Positions 23,621-36,486 of a stretch of 64,000 nucleotides of DNA are shown here, piece after piece. This DNA is from Anastrepha obliqua (lineage: Eukaryota; Arthropoda; Insecta; Diptera; Tephritidae): the NCBI RefSeq assembly GCF_027943255.1, contig NC_072894.1:76857601-76921600 (forward strand), written 5' to 3'. Made by a program: the position numbers and the translations under genes. The first letter of the stretch is position 1; each line of letters begins with the position of its first letter. Under the pieces are notes generated by a model. That model saw only the letters and a list, made by a program, of their open reading frames with translations, searched no databases and had not been told where the DNA came from.

Positions 23621-26600
23621 CTTGAACACTTAGGGTGCGTTATAGTTTATATGTCGTCTACTCTCCATTGCTGTTGTTAGTTTTTTAGCATTTTGGATAA
23701 AGAACTCTCCACATTATTTTAACATAAGGACAAGCAGTTTTATTGAAGACATTCTGTTTCCATTAATATTCGCTTTCATTAGAGCCTATCAATGCCTCTT
23801 TCTACTTTCCGTAACTGTGTAAGAGGACTCTGGTGTTTAGGGCCAAAGCTTTTTCGCAGACTTAATTTCTCATTAAGTTTGATCATGAACTTTGCGTCAC
23901 AATTTTGTGTAAAGATAATCAAGGTACCGAATCCTTTTCCAGAAAAACAGCCGTTGACAAATTTTCAACAATATTTGTGCCTTTCCTTTCTGAAATTTCA
24001 AACAACAAAAGATGATTCGTCTGTGATCATAACCTTGGCCCAATCTCGGTTCAAATTTTCGTTTGCCCATAATAATCGTTTTTAAATATATTAATAATAA
24101 TAATATTTATAATAAATAATATATATATAAAATATTTTCTGGTGTCAGATTCCTTTCATTTCCCTCAGATTGAGCAAATGGTATCGTATATGCTTTTTGA
24201 CGAAAGATTTTGTTTCGATCGCATGAGGCTTAGGATAGGATTTTTTTACGAATACATTTGAATTGACTTTGCCATCGCTTTTTCAGGTTGTTTTATTCAA
24301 ACTTCTGTCAGGCTCAAAATGGACGCTCTCATCAACTTTGGAACACTTCGTTTTATGTTCTCTTTTTAAAGGAATATTTAAAAGAAATTCTAGGGAACAT
24401 CCGTATATCCGATAATTACTATAATTGATCTTATTTACTAACAAGGATTTTTTTGTTTCTTCTTAATTACTATTTGTATTAATAGTAATGATTCCATTTC
24501 TTCTTCTTACAATTTTATTGCGTGCACAAATATAATATACAAGATAGTCGGAGGTATTTTCACCGATTTTAAACGCGACTAGAAATTCTTTACTAAAGAC
24601 AGCGAGAGGGAACTATGGATATGTTTTAGCAATGGCTGGCTTACAGCGTGTCCCAGATGATTTTTAAAAACTGTTTCACAAGTGAAAAATCTGTTTACAC
24701 AAAGGTTTGTTTGTTTTCAGTGTTGACACCACTTAAATGCCAAGTTTCCCAAAAGCAAAGTAGCGGCTTGCAGATGTCTCTGTCATTATTTACTCTAAAT
24801 AGAGGGGCTTAGTAGGAAAGTAAGTTTATATTGACCTGAGAGTCCATTTTGTTTCGTGGTTTAAAGAAATTCTCCTTTGACCAAAAATTCGTTAGCTTTG
24901 AATTTGATATGCGAAATGAAAATACTTTGCAAGTAGGCAAAAAAAAAAAAACATAACTGTTTGATGTAGCGACAAGTTTTGTAATTTAATTCACAGATTT
25001 ATCGATTTTTTTAGTTCTTAAAATGCTGAGTGTACTTTTTATTTGAAATATATTTCTTGTTATTTCAAATATGCTAATGAAGAACTTTGATAGTTTTCGG
25101 TTTAATTTTTCTGCCGAATTTTATACAATTATTCTGAATTTTTTCATGATGCGTCTCTGACCGAAATGCCAATTTTGAATATTTATTTCTATTTTTAGAT
25201 CCACAAAATCTTCTTGGCCATTTGAATGTATGACCGTTGATAATAAAAAAAAATGCCTGTGATTTTTTGTACTTCGTATGCATATTCTGCTTTGTTTTAT
25301 TGTTTATTCACCTCTGTTTGAACCAACTTATTTTGCTCTTTCTATATTCCGTTACGCTTCCATCTTCCATTAATAAACTCTATGGAGGCGCCACTCTTTC
25401 CCATTCAGATGTAAAAAAGTTTATATTATGATTTATTTTATATGCTTCTAAATTGATGGATGTAGTATGTACGTACGAGTGTATACGAGTAGTAGAGCTC
25501 TCGATTTTGTTCTCACATTTTCGAACAACCTGGGCGTATGAGCAACATATCTGTTTGATGTTCGTTACTCGAAAATGGGCACGAGCATATCGAGTTTTTT
25601 GATTATTTTCACTCTTTTATCAGTACTATTTTTTAAGTTTTACAAATTTTTCATACACAGTGCTAAAACCATTTAAAAACTACAGAAATGCTGACAAACA
25701 AATTGACAATATTTGTTTAGCTGCTCAAAAGCTCGAAAAATTCCGAACAAACATTTGATCGGTTGAATAATAAAACAAATTCAATTCAATACCCGACTAT
25801 CTAAAGTTTTGGTGCATATGGTATACTTACCCATATTTCCGAGTTAAGAAATGTATACACTCTATAAAGTATGAAATTATATGCATATGTTTGTGTGTAC
25901 ATAGTATCCATATACTTTATTTCTAGGATAACTTTTAAATCACAGCGTATTTTGTTTGTAAGTATGCTTACATATTGGACATTTTTACATACATATGTAT
26001 AAGTATATTAGTCATTTTATATTTATTGTATTTTCATAACTTTATCCACGTGCTCATGAATACATTCAAAATGTTGTGTATATATATCTACTCATACACT
26101 AAGATGCAAAACAACAAAAGTTTTGACTTCGACATCCTCTAAAGCGTATATTAGATTTCTCATTCATAGTAGACAATTATTAAGATAATAAATATGATAA
26201 TTAACTTTGAGCTAAATTTCTGGTTTCGTACTATTTTGTCTGAATGTTTTTCATTTTCCAGTGAATACTTAAGTTGCATATATTTTACATGATTTTGGAT
26301 TTTACCTGATAGCTTAGTTTTGAAAATACTATTGAAGCTCAGAATCTAATAGCGTCGAGGATATCAATATCGTCGTACAACAGAAATGTTATCTCCTACA
26401 TAGTACAATGCCGTGCAATAAAGATTTCGTAGCTGTTGTATTGCTCATATCTAAAAACTTCTTTGGTATTGAATGCAACATAAAGGTTTTTGCCAATTCT
26501 GGTGAAGCTGGTTGCCTTATAACTAGAGATTATCTATTGCTGCCATAATTTTTTACATCTCAGTAGACGTCAGCTGATTATCAATTTTGCAACTAATCTA

Positions 26601-28191
26601 CCAATTGTGAACGGGAATATATGTTTTTGTAGATTTATTGTTAATCACTGCATATGTGAACGTACTTTAAGCTTGCTTTGAGATCGTTGAACACTAACAT
26701 GATTTTTTCAACATTTTTCTTTTGCGTACTAGATGTTTGGTATACTTCTTGGTATGCAAGTTATTCACTACACGTTTTGCTGCTGTTTTAACTCCTTTGG
26801 CATAGATTTTTAGAAACGCACAAATACGCTTCTACACTCGTTAAATATTCTTATTATGTTTTGTTGACATTTCTTGTTTGTTTGTGGCGCTTCTCACTTA
26901 ATGTGCATTCTTTTATAGAAAAGAGCCACCTTATTAAATGGCAACATTGTGAAATTGTTGTCATGCAGTCTGTGAAAATTTATCATATCGGATATAAGAA
27001 TGGAACAAGAAAAGTAAAACCCTTGCACAAATTATATATTGGATTATCGTAATAAATATTCAGAATATATTTATACGAGTAAACAGGCGTGCTCAAAATA
27101 ATGCCACAGTGAATTCTTTTTTTTAATTTTGACTACTTATTTATTTTTTGTAATTTTTTTTTTACAATATATATTATTAAAATTTTTTTGTTTAAATTTT
27201 TTATATTTTTAAATTTTTATTTTAATTTTTTAATTTTTTTTTAATATTTTTATTTTAAATTTTTTTAAATTATGTTTATTAATGTTTGCAATTTTTTAAT
27301 TTCTATAATATAATATAGATTATACAAAAACCATATAATTCAAAGTTGCAAAATTTTGTACAGAATTGAAAATTAAAAAAAAATGTTTATAAAAACTTCT
27401 AAATATTTAGACAGAATTTTTAGTTAAATTCTTGGCTTGCAGTTTGATAGCTCATTCAATTAGCTCATAATATTATTACGTATATATATATATATATATA
27501 TATTATAAGAATAATATTTAAAATGAATCAAAATTCGCCTTGTTCGATGTTTTAGCGGAAAACTCTGCGTTGCATGGACTTTGTTGAAGTATAACCTATA
27601 TTTTTATAAAATGCAATTAAAAACAAAAAAAATAAATAAATAAATAAATAGTCAAAACAGTGAAAGCAATGTTTTTTGAAAAGAACACGCAAATCTATGA
27701 ATATGCTTAGAAAAGCACAGAAAAATTTGGCAGCCCTAGCGAGGCACAGGGTAAATGCAGCATTCTTACGAGAAACGAAAACGCGATTAGATTTCATGAC
27801 ACACACCAAGAGGCGAATACATCTAATATGTATGAACGTGTTTCTTCGGTATTAAGGACAGCTGCCGACAATATTGTTTTATGTTCGCAAACTCACACTT
27901 CTGCTTAACCCCACATACGCACATAGCAAAGCATATACGCGTGCTTCCTTACTAACTTATAAATAACGTACCACCCTTGGCAACAAAATGATGATTATGA
28001 TGTCCTCTGGGTGCTTTCCACATGTCTCAACGTGCTTCAGAAGCGGTTGCTATTACATAGATGTATGTATACGTGTATGTAACTCACGACCTGCATGTCA
28101 ATTCGTGCCGCTAGCGTATGTAGTGGTGACGATGCAGATGACTGCGTAAATGTGGGACATCCAAATAGCTGGCCTGACCAGCTGGCACGTG
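23621..28191. other. Rest of duplication copy 2, no recognisable gene
   Basis: Counterpart of 1687-6257: AT-rich spacer, T-rich tract near 27113-27280 and TA microsatellite near 27483-27503. Nothing beyond what is described for copy 1. Confidence 0.5.
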
Positions 28192-29485
28192 TGCACACGT
28201 CTGACACGCAACACTACTAACAGTAAAAACTTACATTCGCTTAAACGTTTGATGTGTGGCTTCTTGCATAACTTGGGTGATTTCATCAAACTCGTCATCG
28301 CCGTTGTTATAGAGTCAGTCCTCATACTTCACCAGCGCCATATTTGCCTTCGTCATTAGACAATATTTTACTGCACTCTATGTGACGCTATGAAATCACT
28401 TGCAGGCGCGTTGGTTGTGGTTGTAATCTTCTACAAATTTGCATTCTTATGCCCTATTTATTCGAGGTCAGCACATTGCTTACCCCTCTGAATGTCAATA
28501 AGTCTGTCTTAAACAGTTCTTACAATATCTAATTTTATTAATTTTTATGCTTATTTTTTTCTTCATTTTGTTTTAATTTTTTTTTATTTTTATTTACTCT
28601 CTGAAACCATTTGTTCCTTTGCTTTTTTATAATTTTTGCAGACTGTATATGTATAGAAATAAGTTAGAAACTGATGTATAGGTACGAAAGGTTGGGAGGA
28701 GACAATAAAGCCGCAATATCACCTAGCAGCACTGCTTGGAAAGGTTCACATTGCTTACGTTCCACAGCGAAGCTCATTACATCGCTACGGCAGGCTTCAT
28801 CGACCTAGCGACCGGACAGACTACTATCAATATTCAACAACGCAAAAACACGATCAAGAAGTGCCGCTCTATTTCCTTTTTAAATTTTCCTCAGACCACT
28901 CTGATAAGTAAACAGGATCATTTCACAGATCGTCAGTGTAAATTGCAGAGAGGCGTCGAAATGAAGCCACGAGTGTGATATGGCCATCCGAGTTTTGACC
29001 TAGGGCATTGCTGCAGCTGATGCGTTTCCAATAAGCAGAATATTAATATATATATTAAGGTAAAGAGGACTCTGGTGAAAAATGCCATTTATGTATGTCG
29101 ACTGCGCTGAATTCTTCCAGGCTCTCTGTGGATTGAAGTTACTCATGTAATTGTGATTCTGACTTTAATGAAACAACTTGGCAACATAAAGTAGTAGTTT
29201 AGGCTGCAACGACCTTACATGCATATACCAGAGTATGCTCTTCAGCACTGCATATTTCGGTTAGAGGTGTTGATCTTGTAAATAGATTATTTGGTGATTC
29301 TCAGTCTTCTCCCGCCATACCCTTAAATTATCGTGATTTTTTGTCGATTCTTATCAGCTCTTCCAAGAAAACTGAATAGCATTTTTCGAGGTGCAGGGCA
29401 TTCACACTTGTAGAGTTGGGAAGCCCACCTCTATAACACATGCAGAAATTGTTATGCGGGCGTCAAACCTGACAGTGAAAAATCA
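28192..29485. other. No recognisable gene
   Basis: Sequence after the duplication breakpoint. Short open frames only (up to 80 codons) and nothing with family resemblance that I can defend. Confidence 0.35.
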
Positions 29486-29489
29486 TATT

Positions 29490-29647
29490 TTCAATTTTGC
29501 TAGCCGCAATATGTTTCGTGTTCTTTCTGCATTCATGGAGTGTTGACCTATGAGATAACCTGATGTTTTAAGTTCTATTTCAGATCATTTTCTTAGACAC
29601 TCGTCTGTTGCTTCGTTTTCTAAAATACCACCATATCCCAGGACCCA
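29490..29647 (-). pseudogene. LINE RNase H tail fragment
   Basis: On the minus strand, W-V-L-G-Y-G-G-I-L-E-N-E-A-T-D-E (about 29598-29646) corresponds to the WVPGHSGI-GNE-ADE motif of LINE RNase H domains, with the catalytic His replaced by Tyr. After a stop comes SEIELKTSGYLIGQHS, like the segment that follows RNase H in jockey/I-type elements. Too short and mutated to function. Confidence 0.5.
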
Positions 29648-29669
29648 CAAGAAGAGAGATAGATACATC

Positions 29670-29808
29670 ATGGTTACCAGCTTGCACATAATGAAAATTA
29701 TATACATACGTTATACGGCGCTTGTTGTGGTGTGCCTGGCATCAGCTCAGTTGCCGCCTTGCTTTAATCCCCACAATAATAACTATGCAACCAATGTTGT
29801 GTGCATTA
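29670..29808 (+). CDS. Possible start of a small secreted protein, truncated by transposon
   Basis: ATGs at 29670 and 29691 are in frame. From the second, the first 20 residues (MKIIYIRYTALVVVCLASAQ) have the shape of a signal peptide: a basic start, a hydrophobic core and a likely cleavage after ASA. The next residues are LPPCFNPHNNNYATNVVC. The frame then crosses a TA and enters a Tc1/mariner-like end at 29811, where similarity to a plausible mature peptide ends. It may be a first exon of a small secreted-protein gene broken by insertion, or a chance frame. I do not recognise a family, and no splice donor or TATA element is obvious. Confidence 0.3.
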
Positions 29809-29810
29809 TA

Positions 29811-30750
29811 CAGGATGTCCGGTGGCAGAATTGGGTTTTACATTTAAATTTTCTAACCGCTCAGCGTATGAGCAGGCTATTTTAGACGATGTGGCAGTGG
29901 ACGGGTTCATTTTGTGCGTTCGCATTCGAATCGTATTTCAAGGCCAATGATTCGAATGCAACTGTCGTAGGTTTTGTTTACGTTATAATATTAGAAATTT
30001 ACGTGGCGCCCCAGGAGAAGATTCGATTCGTACATGTGTGCGAAGGTTCCAGACAATAAATTCAGTGGCTAACAACCCACGGCCGGGACCCAGCATAAGT
30101 CCTTGCGCAAGAGAATGGCATGGCTGCCCTGTGCATGAGATATTGAGGAAGGATCTTAAACTTCACTCCTTCGAAATTTGAGCGATTTCGTGCGATAAAC
30201 ACTATTTATTGGAGTGACGAAACCCATTTTCATTTAAACGGTGTAAATAACCAAAATTACCCTTATTTGTCAACCACTATTAAAGCATTAACAGAAGTTT
30301 TACAGTCCCAAAGTGGCGGTTTGGTGTGCGTTGTCAAGCAGTGGAATAATTGGACAATATATTTTTGAAAATTGTCGAGGGCAATTAATTTTTTTGGATG
30401 GTGCCTTATATCGGCGCATGCTCAACTATGGACATGCTTCCTTCAGTATACCATGGTACACATGCGGTCTCAGCAACACGCCGCCACGCTTCACACGTCC
30501 AGAGATATCAGAACGATACTGCGCGATTTTTTCACTAATAGTGAACCCCTCGATCTTGCCCCAGTGAACTTTTTTCTATAAGGGTACTTAAAAAGAAAGT
30601 AAGTAGTAACCAAGCGATCATCTCAGCGCTAAAAGAAAGTATCGTTCTCGAGGTTAGTGACATCCCGATATCACTTCTTCAGCGATTGCCACGGAGTACG
30701 GAGGTCAATTTCCAAGAGTTCATCTAATATTATATAACGGTCAACATTTA
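29811..30750 (+). pseudogene. Degenerate Tc1/mariner-like element
   Basis: It starts after a TA with CAGGATGTCCGGTGG, a typical end for this superfamily. Transposase pieces follow: YWSDETHFHLNGVNNQN (about 30208-30260, containing the first catalytic Asp), VAVWCALSSSGIIGQYIFE (30311-30369), a garbled central part, and a segment around 30541-30585 corresponding to the third-Asp region (LDLAPVNFFL, where the usual D/Y is lost). Multiple frames and stops. I could not find the right terminal repeat. Confidence 0.65.
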
Positions 30751-30754
30751 GAGA

Positions 30755-32780
30755 AATTATAAAAAAAATCTAGGGTCTGTCAGACTCACGCACGGTAGAA
30801 GTGAAACTTCTAAGTTGGTTGTTCCATGCATTCCAATCAATAGCCGTAATACGTATATTCCTTCGATTTAGCGATATTGTTGAAAACTATTAAGAATATC
30901 GCTTCGTTCAGTGCGAATCACAGGTCAACGCAATATCCTAACCTCGCTTCACACTTACTGAACGGCTGATGCACGGCGTGGGTAGTTTGCTATAGAGCAG
31001 TGCTGTCCATCCCATACGTCAATTGATGACACGTATTCTTACTCTCCATCGTTCAGTCGTTAGCAAACCAGCAACATGAATAGGCGACACTGCCTTATTA
31101 GCAGAATCTTCAATTTGCAACTCGAAAAACTGCTATTCAATTTGGCGCCTTCTCATTTCGTTAACTTTCCCTGCATTAACATTCCCTGGTTTTAGAAAGT
31201 TATTGAAAATACGTAGATACACTTTATTATCGACGCAAAAAGCAATTAATGAGTGCCTAAAACTATGCAACAGTTCTTTAATACAATACAAAACCACTAC
31301 TGGCAAAGCAGTGCCATTTGACGGATTTCGGTAAGTCTCCGAACTTACCGTTTCACTCGCCTATTTTCAATCTGCCTTGGGGCCCCCGACGCGCCTAAAG
31401 AAGTTTCACTTCAAAAATCCGTACTTGTCGCCGTTCTAATAGTTTTTGAAATAAACTTTTATTATTAGTTATTATTTTTCAATTTACCTTTTAATTCTTA
31501 ATTCTACCCTATATGTAGTAGCAGCTGCTTTTGTTATTATTGATTTTGGCCAATAATTAGTTTTCCGATTTAGTTTGTGAAACTTGGGGTTGGAATGAAT
31601 GTTGTTTTCATATCAACATATCGAGCGTTAAAATATAATATATTGTGTGCTTTTTTCTCACTCTTTCATGTGTGCGCAAGCCGTGATGAGCCAATCTGGG
31701 AGAAAAATATAAAAAGTGGATTTTGTCATAATCTTGTTTTTGATGGTAAATGTTTTGCAATTCAATTTTGCATTCCGCTGTTAAGTTAGCTCATAATCAT
31801 AAATATAATATTTGTTTATGTGAAGCTTACGTAAAAGAAGCCAAAAATATATAATTCTAAAAATTTACTCACTCATGAACCGATGTATTTTATGATTTAA
31901 TTGAAATTTCGATCGTAGTTGAAAAATTTCAAAATTTATCGTTTTTAATTTTACCCTTATCTACCCTTTTTTCAGGAGTAGTTTCTGCGCTCGCTCCCAA
32001 CTGCGTATATCAAAAATACTTTTTTTTGCAACTTTCACCACTGGGCTGCTACCGGTAAATTTCCATGTGTATTACTGGTATTAAATATTCTTACAAAAAC
32101 CATAAAATTATAATGTCCTTGATTTGTGAAAAAACATCAAAACCTATGTTACAAATTTGACAAAAAATATTATCTAACCACTTGGGAAGGAGGTATGCGC
32201 TAACCTATAATTATTATTATTAATTAATGTGGGCCAATCACTTCAACTTGATTAAGAAGATCCTAGAATTCGCAATCCGGGCAAGTACTTTAAGATTTGG
32301 TGACGTCGTATGTTGTTTGAAGTCAAATCTTTCGTGAAATACGGGGGAAAGATAAGCAAGATAACCAATTCGCCGGTTTTTTTAAACCAAAGGCAATGGA
32401 TACGTTTCGCTTGGGTGAAGTTCCTCCATCTTTCCAGTTGGAAATTATTGGAATGCTCCTCTGAAAAGTATTTTTTTAAATTGGTTTAAATGATACGTTC
32501 GTAAAGTTATGACCTGAATAGCGTGAAACCCGATTGCATGATCGTTGGAAAACTACCTGAGGTTTTTTTTAATAATTGGTGAGAATCGTTGCTCGCAAAA
32601 ATTGTTCATTATCTCTTAAAACTCTTGCAGATCGGACTGCACACATTGCGTAATATATAATGCACAATTCAGATGGAGACCGAAAAGTATATGAAAAAAA
32701 ACATAATAAATCCAAAATGAAATAATACCTCCACTGGTTAATACGTGTTGTTTTCAATACTTTTCAACCAACCTCTAGGT
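30755..32780. other. No recognisable gene
   Basis: No supported coding or mobile-element feature; short chance frames only. Confidence 0.35.
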
Positions 32781-32782
32781 TC

Positions 32783-32865
32783 CCAAGGCGGTCGGTTCTA
32801 CGTTACCGTACCGCATCCTCCGTATATGTACAGGGAATATTTATGATGCTACAACAACAATATCT
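32783..32865 (-). repeat. Dispersed repeat with GGTAACGTAGAACCGAC signature
   Basis: Read on the minus strand it starts GTTGTTGTAGCATCATAAAT, continues CCCTGTACATATACGG and ends GGTAACGTAGAACCGACC. It is related to the longer copy at 19333-19565. Class unknown. Confidence 0.4.
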
Positions 32866-33239
32866 TGTCTCTAAAAATCGAAATTTCATAAAGAAATTTA
32901 CTGTCACTTTTTTCCATTGAAATGACCGCCAATAAAAGAAAACTAAGAAACGAAAGACTTGCATATCCTGAACTCAAAAAAAGAAAATAATTTATTTTTG
33001 AAAATCTTGTTTATTGGAATTGTTAGAAGCATGGTTCCGCGCTCATGAATAACTCTGTGTTGCTGAGCCAAAAAATTTTTGTGGAATTCTTAAAATATTC
33101 GAAGCCTTCTGATTCGCTTCGAAAAACATCAACATTTTTGGTCAAAGAGGACATAAAACAGGTACCGGCTAGGGATTATTTACCACGGACAGTTGGGCAT
33201 CATGTTTAAGGGAAGCCCTGGCATCACACGAGTGGCCTT

Positions 33240-34085
33240 CCCAGGTGGGTTAGGTTCCAATATTCGTGTGATGGCTCAAAGTTGGCATAGAATCAGGGTG
33301 CCATCCGCGAACCAAGCTGGCTACGGAGGAGTACCGAATTAAAACCATCATCGGGTAATGGACAACGAAAGGATGATTACTCCGGGTGGAATCCACACAA
33401 GTGGCAATCCACCCGCTTCGGTGGCAGGGGCATGTAGTCTGGAGGCCCCAACCATTACCAAAGTCTCTCAATGAGAGCGCATCCTAGAGGAGACGGGGGT
33501 TGCTATCGCAATCTTCTCTTCTTCAGAGACAAAGAGTCGTTTCCCAGTTTCGGGGGGCCTGAGTTGTGAGGCTACTTCGGTGGCGGTACGACCTCCTAAA
33601 AAAGCCGGGAAATCGTAGAGTGAGACGAGGAGGGAAAGGCGAAAGCGGCTGGCAAGGCTCATGGAGAAATCCTTAGCGGTCTTAGCGCTAGTAAATGTGG
33701 CGGGTAAAGGTTCTGCTAAGCCACGGTTTGATCAGCGCCTTGACAAAAAGTCCAACACAGCTATCTGCCCGGCGAAAATTTCGTCAGTGGAGGATGGCGA
33801 ACTGGACCTTCGCCCGAGCACATCCAAGGGTGTGGCCAAGCCATCCTATAGCAAGAAGGCTGCTGATCGGTAAACTGGGACCTGACCATCAGCTGACTGA
33901 TGCGGATATCAAATACTGCAAAAGTCGGTTGATGCGTCAGGTTACTGCCTCCGGCCTTCGCTCGAATCAGGCTTAAGGTGTTTGACACTGATGTGTTAAG
34001 AAGCGACTACCTTGACTCCTTGGCACCACAAGATCTACTCAGATTTCTTCGAAGATCGGGTAGATTTAAAGAAAATTAAAAAGGG
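33240..34085 (+). pseudogene. Internally deleted LINE: ORF1-like part joined to C-terminus
   Basis: GC-richer than its surroundings. The 5' part reads on the + strand as a low-complexity, basic ORF1/gag-like protein: SGGLSCEATSVAVRPPKKAG, then ETRRERRKRLARLMEKSLAV, to about 33873, with in-frame stops at about 33471 and 33618. Near the end (33966-34079) another frame encodes RLKVFDTDVL and LDSLAPQDLLRFLRRSGRFK before a stop, which resembles the C-terminal residues of R1/LOA-type polyproteins. The endonuclease, reverse transcriptase and RNase H between them are missing, so this is a deletion derivative. Clade uncertain. Confidence 0.6.
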
Positions 34086-34141
34086 AACCCGAGTGCAGAA
34101 TAATGAACTTAATGTTATCTGAGTGCTGTACTTGCTACTGT

Positions 34142-34495
34142 GTTCCGACAAAAAAAATTCAATTATTCTTAAAATAAAATAAAAAAACAGTTTATACTAC
34201 AAAACAAAAAAAAAAAAACAAAAAACTTACAAAGCAAAGTTCTGAACTTTGTGTAAAATTTGAAAAATTTCGCAAAATTTCATCTAAATTTCAAACTTTT
34301 TACTCAGAGTGTTTAGAAAAATTTCGGGTACGCAGCTTCCTAGATCATTGAATTTGGATATATTTCTAAAAATACTGAGTAGAAAGTTCAAAAATTTGCT
34401 TTGTATTATTTTTGTTGTAATTTTGTATAAAAAAAATAATTGAAATTAAAAAATAAATAAATTAATGATCAAAACTTATAATATGTGGTGTACAT
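34142..34495. repeat. AT-rich degenerate MITE-like segment
   Basis: A-rich and palindromic-looking, with aaagttctgaactttgtgtaaaattt and gatcaaaacttataatatg near its ends. The interior words (aacttt...taaaatttgaaaaatt, ttttactcagagtgtttagaaaaattt) parallel those of the MITE at 55060-55805. No clean terminal repeats. Confidence 0.35.
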
Positions 34496-34524
34496 TTTCT
34501 TTTGACTTTGTCTGTATATATAAT

Positions 34525-34582
34525 TGGCGCTTACAGCCTTTTTGGGTGTTTGGTCGAGCTCCTCATCCTATTAGTGGTGTGA
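34525..34582 (-). repeat. tRNA-related SINE, 3'-end fragment
   Basis: The stretch from ttggcgcttacagcc to attagtggtgtgac is the reverse complement of the family 3' end. Only about 58 bp remain. Confidence 0.6.
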
Positions 34583-34589
34583 CCGCTCA

Positions 34590-35580
34590 TGTGCATGTAA
34601 ATAAACACTTACGTAAATCATTGTAATACTTATATCACGTAAATACGTATATCATTGCTGAATCTTCGACTTTATTGAAAAAAACTTGCATCACCTGTTC
34701 GTAGAAGAAACCAAAAAAAAAATTTTTAAAAATTAAATTACTCTCGCCATTAGCTAAGACGCCTTGAAAGGGTTTTTTGATCCGCGCACGTTTGAGCAGT
34801 AAAATTTAATTTTGTCTATGCTTTGATGGTAAGTAAGGAAAACTTTGCGAAGATACGGATGTGTGCCCTACTTTTCCGCTCACGGTTTACAAAGCGCGAG
34901 AAATCGCAAATTAAATTGAACTGAATCGTTTTATCTCACATCAGATAAATTTACAAAAAGTGGAATTTAGGTGAAAGGTTGCTAGTATTCTTAGTGTTAC
35001 GAATTCTTCTCAACTTCGTCTTTTCTATGCAGAGGGGTGAATTGCTTTTCTACCCGTTATCACAGAAATCCGCCTCATTGCGTTTTATCATCATCAAAGT
35101 TTCCCTGCCTGCTCAGTCCAAAGTAGCAATTATTGGCGCGAGTGATTTTGTCTCAGCTTATTTATTTTTTAAGGTAATATTACGAGCTTTTTATCCTATT
35201 AAGTAACAGCTGCAGTTACGAAGTTTTTGCTGGAATAAGGAATCGGTCCGTTAAGAAGCAGCAGTTCGTTAGAAGTTTTATATTATGCACACTTCAATCA
35301 TACTTGGCGTTGTGCTAATCGTGACACTCAGTCAGTTCTGCATTGCATTTAGGTGGTGTTGATATCACTGTAGACTCTCTATCGTGGTAGTCGTAGGGCT
35401 CATATGTATGTATGATTGTTAAAGAAGCTTGTAGAGCAAATCTGCGATTTTATCGTCCTAATCCGTAAAATCCTTTGCACTGCTACCTACTCAAAGGGGG
35501 TTAAAGGTATCGCCAAATATAAAACCGTAAATAAGTGAATTTCTGCACAGAAGTCATGAGCTCTCTAATGTCGGTTATGT
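34590..35580. other. No recognisable gene
   Basis: Nothing supportable seen. Confidence 0.35.
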
Positions 35581-35585
35581 CCTTT

Positions 35586-35662
35586 GTTGGGTGTTTGACC
35601 GAGCGCTTTCTCCAATTTGTAGCGGCTGTCTGAACGGCAGATGGGTTTTTATGAGACCGAAA
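35586..35662 (-). repeat. tRNA-related SINE, degenerate 3' fragment
   Basis: ttgggtgtttgaccgagcgctttctccaatttgtagcgg followed by ctgaacggcagatgggtttttatgaga matches, in reverse, the SINE 3' end and its CTGCCGTTCGG block, with the piece between them deleted. Confidence 0.5.
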
Positions 35663-35669
35663 AAATCTC

Positions 35670-36480
35670 TTCTATCATCTGTTCACAGCCATAGTAAGTT
35701 GGAATTGATGGGCTTGGTAGAAGTTCGGTTAATGGTAGTTATGCACAAGTCCATTCGGCTATTGTGGCCATAGGTCAATTTCGATTCCTTGGCAACAGTA
35801 GCGTAAAAAAGCCAAAATATAGGTCAAACCTATGTGTTGAAAATACTTCTAGGTCCAAAGCAACCACTGCAGTAATGGTGCGGAAACGTCCAGCAGAAAA
35901 ATGCTGGACCGAAATATCTTAAATATCCAAGGCTAAAATTTCTTATTTGGGGCTCGAAAAAGTTAGCGTAGTCGTAAGGAAGTCAGTGCATCCTGAGCGT
36001 GTGACTGTGTTTTGCCAAAATGAGTACAGAAACAACATTAAAAACATGCGACCCACCCAAATGGAATCAATTATGTATGTCGATGCAACGTAGTTTCCAT
36101 TCATTATTGGATCTAGCACATCAATAAATCAGAGTAGGAGAGTAACCCACTTAAAATAATGCACCCAACAGGAAACTTATTTGATACTAACCGAAATGTA
36201 TTGAAAATTGAGGCACATGTATGGGAGACATGTAACCTATTTAACTTGGTTACATATCGATACTAATTCGAGGATGGGACAACATACCACCAATAAAGAG
36301 CTTAGCACTGAAGAGCTAATGCTACGAAGCGGAAGTGTGCACAAAACGGTATTATGATGAGTAGAGGACACTAAAGATTTTAAGGTCGAAGTGCAAATCT
36401 GCTCAAAGAACCGTTTGGCCATATTCAAGCGAAATTCAGATAGATAAGCCCATACCTGATGCAAGAAAAAGTCAAAACAG
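35670..36480. other. No recognisable gene
   Basis: Nothing supportable seen. Confidence 0.35.
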
Positions 36481-36486
36481 TAGGTA

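Larger units (their letters stand above)
21935..28191. repeat. Segmental duplication, copy 2
   Basis: This is the second copy of 1-6257 in the same orientation, with no length change detectable. Its left neighbour (to 21934) is unique in the window. Its right neighbour from 28192 (beginning tgcacacgtctgacacgc) is unlike the LINE sequence that follows copy 1. It carries the same defective Tc1/mariner element at 22910-23618. The lack of divergence suggests either a very recent duplication or an assembly artefact such as retained haplotypes. Confidence 0.95.
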
